From positions 62,001 through 126,000 of the forward strand of contig NZ_JNVB01000003.1 in assembly GCF_000770305.1 (NCBI RefSeq): a stretch of DNA of 64,000 nt, written 5' to 3'. The position numbers were made by a program, and so were the translations under genes. The stretch is from Erwinia oleae. Lineage in GTDB: Bacteria; Pseudomonadota; Gammaproteobacteria; Enterobacterales; Enterobacteriaceae. Under the pieces are notes generated by a model. That model saw only the letters and a list, made by a program, of their open reading frames with translations, was not told the DNA's origin and did no database searches. This document shows, in pieces, positions 20,142-28,962 of the stretch; position 1 is the first letter of the stretch, and every line of letters begins with the position of its first letter.

Positions 20142-20142
20142 T

Positions 20143-21030
20143 TCACACCGGCCACGGCACCTCTTTCAGCCAGTCGAGAAAAACCGCCAGGCGGCGAGAC
20201 ATCTGCTGTTTATGCGGAAAAACCACGTTGATCGGCATCGGTGGCGACAGCGTGTCAGCAAATACCTCCACCAGACTGCCGCTGGCCAGTTCGTTACTGA
20301 AACGATAACGCGGCGCCTGGATAAGGCCAAACCCCTGGCGGGCGAGATCGGCGCAGGTATCCGAACTGTCTGCCGCCACCGACGCGGGGATTGGCCGCGT
20401 CTCCACTTTCCCGTCGCGCACAAACTCCAGCGGCATAACTCTGCCCGTCCGGGAAGAGATAAAACCGACCATCACGTGCCCGTCCAGATCGTCGATGCTG
20501 GCGGGTATGCCATGTGCGTCAAAATAGGCGCGGCTGGCGCAGGTGACTTCATGCAGCTCGCCCAGTTTGCGGTAAAACAGGCTGCTGTCGCTTAACTCGC
20601 CGACGCGAATCGCACAATCGAAACCTTCACGCACCAGATCAACCAGCCGGTCGGTCTGGCCGAACTGTATTGTCAGCTCTGGGTTGCGCTTCAGAAAAGC
20701 AGGCAACTGCGGGATCAGAAAGTTGCGCGTCAGGATGCCGGGCGCCTCAATGCGCAGATGTCCGCGCGCCGTCTCTTCGCGAAATGCGCCCCAGGCTTCA
20801 TCCAGTTCGGCCAGCACGGCGCTGGCGCGCTGGTAGAACGCTTCTCCCTCCGGCGTGGGCGAAACGTGCCGCGTGGTACGACTCAGTAGTCTGACCGACA
20901 GCGCCTTCTCCAGTTGCTGAATGGTCGCGGTGGCGGTTGAACGCCCAATCCGCAGTTCCTGCGCCGCCCGTATAAAACTGCCGCTTTCCACAATGCGAAC
21001 AAACAGCGTCATCTGGCTGATGCGATCCAT
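20143..21030 (-). CDS. LysR-family regulator, divergent from an SDR gene
   Basis: A 295-residue LysR protein of the CrgA/DhcR-like group: winged helix at residues 3-60 (MTLFVRIVESGSFIRAAQELRIGRSTATATIQQLE), RLLSRTTRHVSPTPEG, and the effector domain landmark FDCAIRVGELSDSSLFYRKLG. It diverges from the SDR gene with 97 bases between starts, so it most likely regulates the SDR-tautomerase pair. Its ligand is unknown. Confidence 0.85.
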   Translation of the reverse strand: MDRISQMTLFVRIVESGSFIRAAQELRIGRSTATATIQQLEKALSVRLLSRTTRHVSPTPEGEAFYQRASAVLAELDEAWGAFREETARGHLRIEAPGILTRNFLIPQLPAFLKRNPELTIQFGQTDRLVDLVREGFDCAIRVGELSDSSLFYRKLGELHEVTCASRAYFDAHGIPASIDDLDGHVMVGFISSRTGRVMPLEFVRDGKVETRPIPASVAADSSDTCADLARQGFGLIQAPRYRFSNELASGSLVEVFADTLSPPMPINVVFPHKQQMSRRLAVFLDWLKEVPWPV

Positions 21031-21127
21031 CGGATTGTTCTCTCCGGGTGAATTATGATGTCGAAGTATAGGGCATTGTTATCCGGCGGGGATCATATAG
21101 GCTTCTTATTAACCAATGGAGGTCACT

Positions 21128-21868
21128 ATGAACACAGCACAACATAAAGTCGCAATCGTTACCGGCGCGTCGCGGGGCATCGGCGCGGAACTGGCAAAAA
21201 ACCTGGCGGAAGCGGGCATCAGGGTAGTGGTCAACTATGCCCATAGCCCGGAAAAAGCGGAAGACGTCGTCCGGGAGATTAACGCGCAGGGCGGCAGTGC
21301 GATAGCCCTCAAGGCCAGCCTCGCTGAGCCAGCGGGCGCCCGCGTGCTGTTTGACGTCGCGGAAAAGGCGTTTGGTCGTGTCGATATTCTCATTAATAAC
21401 GCCGGCAGCATGGCGCTTTCTCCGCTGGCGGAGATGACCGACGACGCCTTTGAGCAGATGCTGGCCCTGAACCTCAGCGGATCGTTTCGCACCATGCGCG
21501 AGGCGGCCGTCCGGCTGAACGACGGCGGACGCATCATCAACTTCTCCTCAAGCGTGGTGGGCCTTTATCAGCCCGGCTATGCCGCTTACGCCGCCACCAA
21601 GGCTGGTGTGGAAGCCATGACAAAAATTCTGGCGAAAGAGCTGGGTCCGCGCGCCATCACCGTCAATGCGGTAGCGCCGGGGCCGGTCGCCACCGAGCTG
21701 TTTCTGGAAGGTAAAAGCGACGCGCTCATCGACAAAATCAAAGGAATGAACCCGTTCGGCAGGTTGGGCGAGGCGAATGACATCGCCCGCATCGTTCGCT
21801 TCCTGGCGAGCGAAGAGAGCGGATGGATTAACGGTCAAATTATTCGTGCTAACGGCGGCGTGGTGTAA
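21128..21868 (+). CDS. Short-chain dehydrogenase/reductase
   Basis: A 246-residue classical SDR. Nucleotide-binding TGASRGIG (residues 12-19), NNAGS (90-94), catalytic Ser near 140, Tyr154 and Lys158 (YAAYAATKAG), and the PGPVATE loop are all present. The start is the ATG at 21128, since GGAGG at 21118-21122 is then correctly spaced; an upstream ATG at 21116 overlaps that site. Asn36 after beta-2 suggests NADP(H). The substrate is unknown. Flanking LysR and tautomerase genes suggest a small inducible detoxification or catabolic module. Confidence 0.88.
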   Translation: MNTAQHKVAIVTGASRGIGAELAKNLAEAGIRVVVNYAHSPEKAEDVVREINAQGGSAIALKASLAEPAGARVLFDVAEKAFGRVDILINNAGSMALSPLAEMTDDAFEQMLALNLSGSFRTMREAAVRLNDGGRIINFSSSVVGLYQPGYAAYAATKAGVEAMTKILAKELGPRAITVNAVAPGPVATELFLEGKSDALIDKIKGMNPFGRLGEANDIARIVRFLASEESGWINGQIIRANGGVV

Positions 21869-21924
21869 CGGCCAGACCTGCTTACGTTACAACGGTCACT
21901 CTCTGTAATCTGAAGGAAACCACT

Positions 21925-22137
21925 ATGCCATTCGTTAATATCAAAACGCCTGAAGCCGCGCTGAGCGTGGCGCAAAAAGAAGAGATCGGCCACCGGGTGA
22001 CCGAACTGCTGGTTGAATATTTCAGCGAGGCCGCGCGTGCTCATACCATGGTGCTGATCGAAGAAGTGAAGGATGGCGGCTACTATCGCGCGGACCAGCC
22101 GTTCACGATTCCACAGGACTATCGGGCAAAAGAATAA
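21925..22137 (+). CDS. 4-oxalocrotonate tautomerase-family protein
   Basis: A 70-residue protein with the essential Pro2 directly after the start methionine (MPFVNIKTPEAAL). It has the small beta-alpha-beta tautomerase layout, with a helix QKEEIGHRVTELLVEYF and the strand MVLIEEVKDGGYY. Such enzymes use the N-terminal proline as a base in keto-enol tautomerisation. It sits 57 bases after the SDR gene in the same direction with a GAAGGAA ribosome site, so they are probably co-transcribed. Confidence 0.85.
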   Translation: MPFVNIKTPEAALSVAQKEEIGHRVTELLVEYFSEAARAHTMVLIEEVKDGGYYRADQPFTIPQDYRAKE

Positions 22138-22149
22138 TATGCTTTGTGA

Positions 22150-22168
22150 GCGGGGCCGAATGCCCCGC
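22150..22168. terminator. GC hairpin between convergent tautomerase and lfhA genes
   Basis: A perfect 7-bp stem, GCGGGGC / GCCCCGC, with a 5-nt loop lies in the 37-base gap between convergent stops. There is no T-run on either side, so it is a weak intrinsic terminator at most. Confidence 0.45.
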
Positions 22169-22174
22169 AACCTG

Positions 22175-24277
22175 TCAGTTTACGTTCCCGACAATCCGCA
22201 AGTCCACATCGTCCGGCACCTCATTATAAGAAAGCACGTGCAGCCCGGCAGCGAACAGTCGCGCGTAGCGGGCAATCAGCGGTCGTAGCTGTGGCGTCAC
22301 CAGCAGTACGGTGGTCAGGTTTTGTGCTTTCAACTGCTCCAGCACCACCGGCAGCGTTGACTGGAGCTGAGTCAGAATATTGGGGTCGACCGGAAAGCTG
22401 TCCAGGCTCACCTTGCCCGCCTGCTGCGCCTGATTCAGCGAACCGAGCAACAGATTCTCCAGCGCGTTATCCAGCGTCCAGGCCGAGAGCGGCCTGTTGT
22501 CCGGTGCGATAGCCGCCACCATTGCCCGACGCAGCGCGTAGCGCACGTCTGAAGCCAGCAGGATCGGATCTTTGGTGATGGACGCGCTCTCCACCAGCGT
22601 GGTGGCAATAGTGATAACGTCCTTCAGCGAAACCTGATCGTTGAGCAACAGGCGAAAAACCTTTAGCTGAAGGCTGTAGTTGAGCGCATTTTGCAGATCG
22701 TCCGCCAGCCGCGGCGCAATCTCGGCAAGGCGCTGGTGAAGGTGGGTAATGTCATCATAATTGAACAATTCCGGCAGATGTTCGCGGGCGATCTTATTAA
22801 GGTGCGTGGCGATTACGCTGGCGCAGTCCACCACCTGATAACCCAGGTTCAGCGCCCTGGGCTTGGTTTCCGGCGTAATCCAGGTAATCGCCAGGCCATA
22901 GGCCGGATCGTTATCCAGAATGCCGTCCACTTCGCCATACTGCTCGGCGGTGGGGATGGCCATCAGGCGTTCGGCATGCACTTCGCCAATGGCGGTGCGC
23001 ACGCCGTTCACCTTAATCGCATACTGCGTGGGCTTGAGGCGGAAATCTTCCCGAATCGAAACTTCAGGCAGCAGAATGCCGCTGGTTTCCGAAACGACCT
23101 GGCGCACGCCGCGCACGCGTTGCGTCAGCGGATTGCCTTTCGATTTATCCACCAGCGTCACCAGCTTGTAGCCAAGGTTCAGCCCCAGCGGCTCAATCAG
23201 CGGAATGCTCTGCCAGCTGACGGCGACGTCATTATCCTCAAGCACGTTGCTGATGGCCTGCATCTCTTGCGCGTTTTGCTGCGGTTTTGCCGCGTTCTGA
23301 TGTTGACGCCAGGCGGTAAACAGCAGCAGGGCGGTAAAGACCAGAAAGACCACGTGCGGCATACCCGGCACGATTGCCAACACAAACATCACAAAGGCGG
23401 CGGTGCAGAGCGTGGCCGGTTTCGCCAGAAGCTGGGTTTTGATGTCGTCAGAGATGCCAACGCTGTCATCATCGCTGATGCGCGTGACGATAATGGCGGC
23501 GGCCGTCGCCAGCAACAGCGACGGGATCTGCGCCACCAGACCGTCGCCGATGGAGAGCAGCACATACTGTTCGAAAGCCTGTCCGGCGTCCAGGTTGTAT
23601 CTGAAGATACCAATCAGGATACCGCCGACGATGTTGATCGCCAGGATCATGATCCCGGCGATGGCGTCGCCGCGCACGAACTTCGACGCGCCGTCCATCG
23701 CACCGTAGAAATCCGCTTCGTTCGCCACGTCTTTGCGACGCGTTCTCGCCTGCTCCTGATTGATCAGTCCGGCATTAAGATCGGCGTCGATCGCCATCTG
23801 CTTGCCGGGTAGCGCATCCAGCGTAAAGCGCGCGGAGACTTCAGAAATACGTTCAGCCCCTTTCGTCACCACCACAAAGTTAATGATCATCAGGATCACG
23901 AACACCACGAAGCCGACCACGAAGTTACCGCCGATCACCACGTTGCCGAAGGCTTCAATCACCTTACCGGCCGCGCCGACGCCTTCATGACCGTTAAGCA
24001 GCACCACGCGCGTTGAGGCGACGTTGAGCGTCAGGCGCATCAGCGTGGTGACCAGCAGAATGGTCGGGAAAACAGAGAAATCGAGCGGCCGACGGCTGTT
24101 GACGCTGGCCAGCAGCACCATGATCGACAGCACGATATTGAAGGTGAACAGCACGTCCAGCACCAGCGGGTGAAGCGGCAGAATCACCATCGCCAGCACG
24201 CTGAGGAGCAGAACAGGTATGCCAATGTGACTGTGACGGATTATCGCCATCAGCCCTCGTGGATTAAACGTTGCCAT
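22175..24277 (-). CDS. lfhA: Flag-2 export gate protein LfhA (FlhA family)
   Basis: A 700-residue FlhA homologue and the last gene of the reverse export operon. The N-terminal half has about eight transmembrane segments with the FHIPEP-family signature between them (SARFTLDALPGKQMAIDADLN in two parts). The C-terminal half is the cytosolic ring that docks chaperone-substrate complexes. E. coli K-12 keeps only a fragment of this gene (fhiA). It overlaps lfhB by 14 bases, implying translational coupling. Confidence 0.97.
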   Translation of the reverse strand: MATFNPRGLMAIIRHSHIGIPVLLLSVLAMVILPLHPLVLDVLFTFNIVLSIMVLLASVNSRRPLDFSVFPTILLVTTLMRLTLNVASTRVVLLNGHEGVGAAGKVIEAFGNVVIGGNFVVGFVVFVILMIINFVVVTKGAERISEVSARFTLDALPGKQMAIDADLNAGLINQEQARTRRKDVANEADFYGAMDGASKFVRGDAIAGIMILAINIVGGILIGIFRYNLDAGQAFEQYVLLSIGDGLVAQIPSLLLATAAAIIVTRISDDDSVGISDDIKTQLLAKPATLCTAAFVMFVLAIVPGMPHVVFLVFTALLLFTAWRQHQNAAKPQQNAQEMQAISNVLEDNDVAVSWQSIPLIEPLGLNLGYKLVTLVDKSKGNPLTQRVRGVRQVVSETSGILLPEVSIREDFRLKPTQYAIKVNGVRTAIGEVHAERLMAIPTAEQYGEVDGILDNDPAYGLAITWITPETKPRALNLGYQVVDCASVIATHLNKIAREHLPELFNYDDITHLHQRLAEIAPRLADDLQNALNYSLQLKVFRLLLNDQVSLKDVITIATTLVESASITKDPILLASDVRYALRRAMVAAIAPDNRPLSAWTLDNALENLLLGSLNQAQQAGKVSLDSFPVDPNILTQLQSTLPVVLEQLKAQNLTTVLLVTPQLRPLIARYARLFAAGLHVLSYNEVPDDVDLRIVGNVN

Positions 24278-25394
24278 CGGTTTTCAACTCGTTTTCAGAA
24301 GTAAGGATCAGAAGGTCAAGGCGGGGCTTTTCACCCTGTCCGGCACGCCATGATTTCACCTGCATCACGTAGCTCAGCACGTGCGCGATGGCCTTATACA
24401 GCGAGGCGGGGATCTGCTGATTTACCCGCGTGCTGTGGTAAATGGATCGTGCCAGCGGCGGATACTCCACGATCTCAATGTGATGTTGGGTGGCTACGCT
24501 GCGAATATAGAGCGCAATATCGTCCAGTCCTTTGGCGATGATGTAAGGGGCGGCGGCTTTCTCCGGCGCATATTTCAGCGCGACGGCGTAGTGCGTGGGA
24601 TTCATGATCACCACGTCTGCTTCCGGTACTTTGCTGTTGATCTGTCCCATCGCCATCTGTCGCTGAAGCTGACGGATCCGCCCTTTGATTTGTGGATTGC
24701 CTTCCTGATTTTTATGTTCCTCGCGCACCTCTTTTTTAGTCATGCGCATCTTTTTGGTGAACATAAATTTGCTCAGGGGAATATCAATGGCGGCAAACAG
24801 GGCAATGGTGATGATAAAGACGCGCATCACGCTAACATAGTGTGCCAGTCCAGCGGTAATCGCCTGATGCAAAAAGAGACCTTGCAGCGCCAGCAGGGTC
24901 GGTAGCGCATCGCGAATGCTGTTCCACAGCAGCGCCAGTAAAATGGCGCACTTCAGGATCATCTTCAGCACGTCAATAAAATGCTGCTTGCTGAACAGAC
25001 GCTTAATGCCGCCGATCGGACTCATTTTTTTAAAATCCGGCTTGATGCGGGTGGGCACGAAAATCCAGCCGCCCGGCACCAGCGAGGCGATACAGGCCGC
25101 CAGTGGGATCGGGATCAGCGTGGCGGCCACTTTTAAAATAATCAGCACCTGGCTGAGCATAAACTGATGCAGCGCGCCGTCATCGTTAATGCGCGCGCCC
25201 ATCTGCGCCATCGCCAGAAAGGAGCCTTTAATCAGTTCGCGATAGTAGGGGAAAAACGCGCTGACCGTCAGCAGGCTGGTCACCAGGCCAGCCGCCATGG
25301 TGATATCTTTCGAACGCGGGATCTCGCCTTTCTGCCGCGATTTATTCAGCTTACTTGCTGTGGGTTTTTCGCTTTTATCGCCCGCGCCCGACAT
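24264..25394 (-). CDS. lfhB: Flag-2 export switch protein LfhB (FlhB family)
   Basis: A 376-residue FlhB homologue: a charged N-terminus (DKSEKPTASKLNKSRQKGEIPRSKD split by the family motif), four transmembrane helices, and a cytosolic domain with the self-cleavage site Asn265-Pro-Thr-His268. Cleavage there switches export from rod and hook to filament substrates, in concert with LafE. The start codon abuts the lfiR stop by one base. Confidence 0.97.
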   Translation of the reverse strand: MSGAGDKSEKPTASKLNKSRQKGEIPRSKDITMAAGLVTSLLTVSAFFPYYRELIKGSFLAMAQMGARINDDGALHQFMLSQVLIILKVAATLIPIPLAACIASLVPGGWIFVPTRIKPDFKKMSPIGGIKRLFSKQHFIDVLKMILKCAILLALLWNSIRDALPTLLALQGLFLHQAITAGLAHYVSVMRVFIITIALFAAIDIPLSKFMFTKKMRMTKKEVREEHKNQEGNPQIKGRIRQLQRQMAMGQINSKVPEADVVIMNPTHYAVALKYAPEKAAAPYIIAKGLDDIALYIRSVATQHHIEIVEYPPLARSIYHSTRVNQQIPASLYKAIAHVLSYVMQVKSWRAGQGEKPRLDLLILTSENELKTDGNV

Positions 25395-26167
25395 CAGAAG
25401 CTCCTCAGTCGGTCAAGCTGCGCCAGCACCTGGTTGGTCAGCGACAGATAGTGTTCAGGAATGCTGCTGCTCATCATCACCAGGCAGAACAGACCGAACA
25501 GCATGCTGATGGGAAAGCCCAGCGCAAACAGATTCAGCGTCGGCGAAACGCGGTTCAGCAGGCCGAACGTACCCTGTACAATCAGCATGACGAACACCGC
25601 AGGCAGCGCCAGCAGCAGCGCGCTGGCAATGATCCAGCCGACGCCGGTGAGTAGCGTGCGCAGCGTCAGTTGGTTAATCGCCTGACCGATGGGCCAGTAG
25701 GTGAAGCTTTTATAGAGCACGGTCAGCAGCAGTAAATGGCCGTCCATGCTGAAGAACAGCAGCACGCTGAACACATAGATAATTTGCGAAACCACCATGG
25801 TGGAACTGCCGCTGCCGGGATCGTTCATCACCGCCATGCCCAGCCCCATATTCATCGATAAAATCGCGCCCGCCGCCTGCAATGCATGAAAGACCCAACC
25901 CAGCATCTGACCGAACAGAAAACCCCAGAGGATCTGTTCACCGGTCAGCCACAGCGTCTGAACATTCATCAGCGCATGCAGAACCACCGTGTTATGCAGC
26001 ATCGGGGTAATGAGTATGCTCAGAAGCAGCGCCAGGCCGGCTTTCACCTTACGCGGCAGCGCGCGTTGTTCGAAAACCGGACAGAAGTGAAAAAAGGCTG
26101 TGATGCGCACAAACGGCAGCCACAGCGCCAGCAGCGGCGTAATCAGTTCGTTGATGTTGATGCCCAT
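25394..26167 (-). CDS. lfiR: Flag-2 export protein LfiR (FliR family)
   Basis: A 257-residue polytopic protein of FliR type with five to six hydrophobic segments, PLRTLLTGV-like and LPAVFVMLIVQGTFGLLNR blocks. With LfiP and LfiQ it forms the helical export pore. It lies 5 bases after lfiQ and overlaps lfhB by one base. Confidence 0.95.
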   Translation of the reverse strand: MGININELITPLLALWLPFVRITAFFHFCPVFEQRALPRKVKAGLALLLSILITPMLHNTVVLHALMNVQTLWLTGEQILWGFLFGQMLGWVFHALQAAGAILSMNMGLGMAVMNDPGSGSSTMVVSQIIYVFSVLLFFSMDGHLLLLTVLYKSFTYWPIGQAINQLTLRTLLTGVGWIIASALLLALPAVFVMLIVQGTFGLLNRVSPTLNLFALGFPISMLFGLFCLVMMSSSIPEHYLSLTNQVLAQLDRLRSF

Positions 26168-26172
26168 TGCGC

Positions 26173-26445
26173 TTACCCGACCAGCTTCGCAGCCTGTTCG
26201 AAAATCAACAGGGTGAAGTCAATCAGCTGCGTGAGCATCCACTTACCGGCAAAGACCAGCACCAGCATGGTCATTACCAGGCGCGGCAGGAAGCTGAGGG
26301 TCTGTTCGTTGATCTGGGTGGTGGCCTGAAAAACGCTGACCATCAGGCCGGTCACCAGGCTGGGCAAAATCGCCACCACGGAGATCATCAGCACCAGCTT
26401 CAGTCCCTGGGCAATAATGTCGCCGGCGACGTCGAGCGTCATCAT
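26173..26445 (-). CDS. lfiQ: Flag-2 export protein LfiQ (FliQ family)
   Basis: A 90-residue protein from the ATG at 26445, whose ATGA contains the lfiP stop; a second ATG at 26442 is an equal alternative. Two transmembrane hairpin helices flank the family block QATTQINEQTLSFLPRL. FliQ is normally 89-90 residues. It forms the outer layer of the P5Q4R1 pore. Confidence 0.95.
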   Translation of the reverse strand: MMTLDVAGDIIAQGLKLVLMISVVAILPSLVTGLMVSVFQATTQINEQTLSFLPRLVMTMLVLVFAGKWMLTQLIDFTLLIFEQAAKLVG

Positions 26446-27209
26446 AGCGCAATCCCCTGCACGCTCTGGGTCAGCGTACCGACAATCAGCGACCAGCCGT
26501 CGCACAGAACAAACAGGATCAGTTTGAACGGCAGCGAGACGATCAGCGGCGACAGCATCATCATCCCCATCGCCATCAGAATGCTGGCGACAATCAGGTC
26601 GATCACCAGAAACGGGATGTAGATCATAAAGCCGATTTTGAAGGCGGTTTTCAGTTCGCTGAGAACAAACGCGGGCGTCACAATGGTCAGATCCTGCCGT
26701 TCAGGCTCGCCGGAGGCGTTGGCGATGGACATGATTTGCGCCAGTGAGGCGGTGCTGGTTTGCGACAGCATAAACTTTTTCAGCGGAACTTCGCCGGTCG
26801 CAAGCGCCTGTTTTAAAGTGATTTTGTCGGCCTGATAAGGGATCACCGCGTCCTGATAAATGGTTGTCCATACCGGACGCATCACCAGCATCGTCAGCAC
26901 CAGCGCAATGCCGGTCAGCACCTTGTTTGGCGGGCTTTGTTGCAGGCCGATGGCCTGACGCAGCAGCGCCAGAACGATGATGAAACGGGTAAAGCAGGTC
27001 ATCATCAGCAGCATAATCGGCAGCAGGCCGAGCAGCGTCATCAGCACCAGGATTTCAACTTTTACGCTGTAGTCCTGGCTTCCGTCCGGCAGGGGCGTCG
27101 CGCTGAAAAGTGACAGGCCGTGCGCATCGGCAAAGGCCAGCGCAGGGCAGAGCAGCAGGCCAGCCAGTGTGACTGCCTGCGTCAGGCGGCGGCCGGTGTC
27201 AGCATTCAT
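26442..27209 (-). CDS. lfiP: Flag-2 export protein LfiP (FliP family)
   Basis: A 255-residue protein with a cleavable signal (to about residue 27) and four transmembrane segments. FliP hallmarks are MMTCFTRFIIVLALLRQAIGLQQSPPNKVL (in parts), FVLSELKTAFKIGFMIYIPFLVIDL and MGMMMLSPLIVSLPFKL. It makes the pore core. It overlaps lfiN by 4 bases and lfiQ by 4 bases. No fliO gene is present, as is usual for Flag-2 loci. Confidence 0.97.
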   Translation of the reverse strand: MNADTGRRLTQAVTLAGLLLCPALAFADAHGLSLFSATPLPDGSQDYSVKVEILVLMTLLGLLPIMLLMMTCFTRFIIVLALLRQAIGLQQSPPNKVLTGIALVLTMLVMRPVWTTIYQDAVIPYQADKITLKQALATGEVPLKKFMLSQTSTASLAQIMSIANASGEPERQDLTIVTPAFVLSELKTAFKIGFMIYIPFLVIDLIVASILMAMGMMMLSPLIVSLPFKLILFVLCDGWSLIVGTLTQSVQGIAL

Positions 27210-27586
27210 AGCGCGAGTTCGCTCAGTTCTTTGTTATTGAACTCAATAATGCGCAGCCCGTACTTGTCGTTGAGCACCACCACTTCTGCTTTACCAAACA
27301 GAATGCCGTTAACCTTGACATCAAGCGGCTCGCCGGCCAGCTTATCCAGCTCCACCACCGAATCGTTACGCACATTGACCAGTTCGGCGAGCGAAATGTC
27401 CACCGAGGCAACCTCCAGCGTCAGGGTGACCGGAATGCGGCTCAGTAACGAAAGATGACGCTGCTTTTCGCGGCGCGATCCATCCGGCGCAACGCTGTCG
27501 CCGCTCTGCGGTGGTGTTTCAGACTCTTCTTCCATGGAAAAATCAAAATCCAGCTCGCTCGCCAGTGCATCTTTAACGTCAGTCAT
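27206..27586 (-). CDS. lfiN: Flag-2 C-ring switch protein LfiN (FliN family)
   Basis: A 126-residue protein from the ATG at 27586, overlapping the lfiM stop by 8 bases. The frame extends upstream without a fitting start. An acidic N-terminal segment (ELDFDFSMEEESE) is followed by a SpoA domain (IPVTLTLEVASVDISLAELVNV, DVKVNGILFGKAEVVVLNDKYGLRI). It builds the lower C-ring and binds LfiH for export. Confidence 0.95.
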   Translation of the reverse strand: MTDVKDALASELDFDFSMEEESETPPQSGDSVAPDGSRREKQRHLSLLSRIPVTLTLEVASVDISLAELVNVRNDSVVELDKLAGEPLDVKVNGILFGKAEVVVLNDKYGLRIIEFNNKELSELAL

Positions 27587-28451
27587 GGGATTTCTCACTG
27601 CCTCGTTCGGTAAATTCTGAGAAGAAAAGTTTGCCGCGATCTTCAGCAATAACGGCGTTAAATATCGGCTGTTGGCCGATATAGAGCGGAATATTGTCGC
27701 CCAGCGCTATCGGTAAAATATCACCGCTTTGCAGGCGTGACAGCGTCTCCACCGTCAGCGAAAGGGCTGCCAGCCTGCCGTTCAGGCGCACCGGCAGCGA
27801 CATAAAAGAGGTGTGCGTGTTGATGCCGGGTTTTTGCGCGCTGCGATTGCTGTTAGCATCCTGACGCAGATTAGCCAGCAGACGATCGACATGCGCGTTA
27901 TCCAGCAGCAGCGAGAATTTACCCTCATAGCCATCAAGAGAAAAATCAACGCGGTAAGACCAGTTCGTTATTAACGATGCCGGATCAGCTTTAATTGTCA
28001 GCGCATCCAGACTGAATAAGTTATCGCCGGTAATAAGTGTCACTAATTCATGCGCCAGTTTATTTTTAAGCCGCTCTTCGGTTTTGGTGACCGGTGTCTG
28101 CTCCAGCGAAAGCGTTTCCTGTTTATCTTTATTCAGGCCGTAATAATCCTGCAACACGCTGAGCAGCAGCGATCGCTCGATATCCAGCGCGAGGCTGCCT
28201 ATTTCATCGGAAAATATCTGGCTGTTCTTTTGCCAGACGTCCATATGAAAATCCAGATTTTTTAACGCCACGTTAACGCGATATTTCTTCAGGAAGTAGA
28301 TGCTGAGTCTGGCGTCAATATGATCATATTTATCATTGAAGATTTTCGGGATCTTATGATAAAGACGGCCGAGCTTATTGACTTCAAGCTTCATCATATC
28401 GGGATGATTACCGCTATGATAAATTCTTATCCTGCTACTTTTGGGTCGCAT
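27579..28451 (-). CDS. lfiM: Flag-2 C-ring protein LfiM (FliM family), lacking the CheY-binding N-terminus
   Basis: A 290-residue FliM homologue (usual length about 330), ending in a SpoA domain (LPVRLNGRLAALSLTVETLSRLQSGDILPIAL in two parts). The middle domain is FliM-like, with short loops. The N-terminal LSQxEIDALL peptide that binds phospho-CheY is absent; the protein begins with a basic stretch (PKSSRIRIYH). If translation starts at the internal pair of methionines at 28397 and 28394, it is still absent. The first gene of the reverse operon. Confidence 0.9.
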   Translation of the reverse strand: MRPKSSRIRIYHSGNHPDMMKLEVNKLGRLYHKIPKIFNDKYDHIDARLSIYFLKKYRVNVALKNLDFHMDVWQKNSQIFSDEIGSLALDIERSLLLSVLQDYYGLNKDKQETLSLEQTPVTKTEERLKNKLAHELVTLITGDNLFSLDALTIKADPASLITNWSYRVDFSLDGYEGKFSLLLDNAHVDRLLANLRQDANSNRSAQKPGINTHTSFMSLPVRLNGRLAALSLTVETLSRLQSGDILPIALGDNIPLYIGQQPIFNAVIAEDRGKLFFSEFTERGSEKSHD

Positions 28452-28962
28452 GAGTGTGATCCGCTTAGCGATTGCCCTACTGTTAAACGCCTGATACGGC
28501 GAGAAGACAAGGCAGATTCTGTCAGTGATTTTTTTGGAATTTGTATATTTTTAAAGTTTTTTATTAGCGTATATCGTAATTCGCAATGAAGTGGATTTCC
28601 TGATTTTCATTAGGATAATTCCTTCGTAAATTAAACTATGGAACAGGGTTAAGAACAACCCCTTTTCGCTTATTAATCAATTAATATCGCGCTTAAAATA
28701 TCAGCGTGAAATTAGTTAACTAACTGATTTTTAATAGTTTATATTTTAATATGCAATTAATGGTGGTTAAGGTAGATGCAAAAGGTATACTCGCCGTACC
28801 ATTTTTGACTGGTGAGAAAACGCTCAGAAAAATCTGCCTGTTTAATGGATAATTATTGTGATATTTCTGCTTGCTTATTGTAAAGCTCCCAGTCAGTAAT
28901 GTCCTGTTCAAATACCGAATCCGGTAAGAATAAATGATAATAAAAGAGTGAGACTCCTCGTT
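28452..28962. promoter_or_regulatory. AT-rich divergent regulatory region between lfiM and lafK
   Basis: About 510 bases without a credible gene, much richer in A and T than the neighbouring genes. It must hold the promoters of lfiMNPQR-lfhBA and of lafK. I found no acceptable sigma-54 or sigma-28 promoter on either strand. A weak hairpin with CTTTT lies at 28646-28665. The composition is compatible with H-NS silencing, but that is inference. Confidence 0.6.

Noticed and set aside
22691-23812. Antisense open frame (373 codons) across lfhA
   Set aside because: The same shadow pattern over a conserved membrane protein gene.
28646-28665. Possible terminator hairpin GGGTT/AACCC with CTTTT between lfiM and lafK
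   Set aside because: Only 5 bp of stem and no upstream gene on that strand; noted within the spacer entry only.
28764-28780. Sigma-54-like TGGTTAAGGTAGATGCA upstream of lafK
   Set aside because: The GG-GC spacing is 11, not 10, and the C-A-C after GG is missing, so it is unlikely to be recognised.
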